Positions 4,513-5,125 of a stretch of 5,125 bases of DNA are shown here, piece by piece. The position numbers and the translations under genes were made by a program. Under the pieces are notes generated by a model, which saw only the letters and a list, made by a program, of their open reading frames with translations, did no database searches and was not told the origin of the DNA. Source of the stretch: Planctomycetales bacterium (GTDB lineage Bacteria > Planctomycetota > Phycisphaerae > SM23-33); assembly GCA_030631125.1 (NCBI GenBank), contig DAOVLS010000215.1, positions 1 to 5,125 on the forward strand. The letters run 5' to 3'. The first letter of the stretch is position 1; every line of letters starts with the position of its first letter.

Positions 4513-5125
4513 TATCCCACAAACGCCGGACAGGCCTGTCTATGTCCTGCACGGTCAGGACGTGTTTCTACAGCAGCAGCGATGCGCCCAACTCGTCCGC
4601 CGGCTTACCGAAGCCGATGAGGCCGGCCTCTCGGTTGTGAAGTTCGACGCCTCTGCCGGGTTGTCCGACGTGCTGGACGAATTGAGGACCGCCCCGCTGC
4701 TCGCGCCGAAGCGGATTGTAATCGTCCGCGAAGCCGATAAGTTCATCCTCGAACACGCCGGGCCTATCGAAAAATACCTCGCCTCGCCGCCGGCGACGGG
4801 AACATTGATTCTGCTGGTCGAATCCTGGCCGCCGAAGACGCCGCGAGGTCAGGCCGGCGAGGATGCGCGACAGGCCGTCAAAACCCTCGACAAAGCCGTC
4901 CGCCGGACCGGCGAGTTGATAGAGTGTTCAGCCCCGTCGGCGTCGGCTCTGCCGGGGTGGATTTCCCAGTCAGCCGAGACGCGGGACAAAAAGATGGCCC
5001 CACAGGCCGCCCGGCTGCTGGCCGAGTGGGTCGGGGCGGACCTGGCCAGGCTGGACGGGGAAATCGACAAACTCGCCGTCTATGTCGGCGACCGGAAGGA
5101 GATCTCGGCTTCGGACGTCTCTGCC
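4508..5125 (+). CDS. holA: DNA polymerase III delta subunit (HolA), 3'-truncated
   Basis: The frame runs off the window after 206 codons; family members are ~320-350 residues. Delta opens the sliding clamp ring as part of the cytoplasmic clamp-loader complex during replication. Numbering from GTG 4508, PVYVLHGQDVFL (10-21) is the family's N-terminal strand with the modified P-loop region. LRTAPLLAPKRIVIVREADK (59-78) and LILLVESWPPK (100-110) are the core strands of its AAA+-like domain. LPGWI followed by the MAPQAARLLAEWVGADLARL helix and EIDKLAVYVGD is the diagnostic lid-domain signature. About 14 residues after position 110 (TPRGQAGEDARQAV) look like a small insertion. Upstream stop TGA at 4472 limits the frame. 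Start choice is uncertain: GTG 4508 overlaps the Shine-Dalgarno, and a rare ATC at 4514 would fit better. Likely transcribed from the 4186 promoter. Confidence 0.9.
   Translation, partial: MIIPQTPDRPVYVLHGQDVFLQQQRCAQLVRRLTEADEAGLSVVKFDASAGLSDVLDELRTAPLLAPKRIVIVREADKFILEHAGPIEKYLASPPATGTLILLVESWPPKTPRGQAGEDARQAVKTLDKAVRRTGELIECSAPSASALPGWISQSAETRDKKMAPQAARLLAEWVGADLARLDGEIDKLAVYVGDRKEISASDVSA

Noticed and set aside
4298..4552. Reverse-strand 84-codon frame across the holA leader
   Set aside because: It overlaps the small membrane gene, a hairpin and the holA start, with no ribosome site or recognisable protein.

Overview
The window looks like chromosomal DNA from a GC-rich environmental bacterium, probably a planctomycete of the Phycisphaerae/Sedimentisphaerales type or a relative. 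This is an inference. It rests on the protein set and on short interspersed repeats of kinds common in genomes recovered from such lineages. No marker gene here settles the taxonomy. All recognised genes are on the + strand, and both ends are cut: the first gene lacks its 5' part and holA lacks its 3' part.

Layout: (1) 3-1061, the C-terminal part of a protein fusing a calcineurin-like metallophosphoesterase to a complete-looking PHP phosphoesterase domain, with a small dispersed repeat embedded in frame near its C-terminus. (2) 1062-1565, about 500 bp without a gene, holding two adjacent nested palindromic elements: one of about 160 bp with 19-bp perfect terminal inverted repeats, and one of about 147 bp with 30-bp perfect outer arms. 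(3) 1566-2651, a pentapeptide-repeat protein with a C-terminal two-helix potassium-channel-like pore. Its repeats form eleven exact decapeptides with a regular histidine ladder. (4) 2652-2743, a gap with a small hairpin and a second kind of dispersed repeat. (5) 2744-3208, a small cysteine/histidine protein resembling DUF1284. (6) 3305-4051, an exported, very basic helical protein with Spy/CpxP-like LTxxQ motifs. (7) 4089-4162, a tRNA with a CAT anticodon. (8) 4186-4215, a good sigma70-type promoter, followed by a 41-residue single-membrane-span protein (4258-4383). (9) A strong hairpin at 4414-4443, then the start of holA (DNA polymerase III delta subunit) with an extreme Shine-Dalgarno match and an ambiguous start codon.

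The genes do not form one obvious pathway. holA and the tRNA are housekeeping. The channel, the DUF1284-like protein and the Spy-like protein each have their own ribosome binding site and are separated by roughly 90-nt gaps, so they read as independent units rather than a tight operon. No CRISPR array, transposase, phage gene or recognisable defence system is visible. The most unusual items are the His-ladder pentapeptide channel, the paired nested palindromes (including a compensated base-pair change between their arms), the phosphoesterase-PHP fusion, and the holA start.
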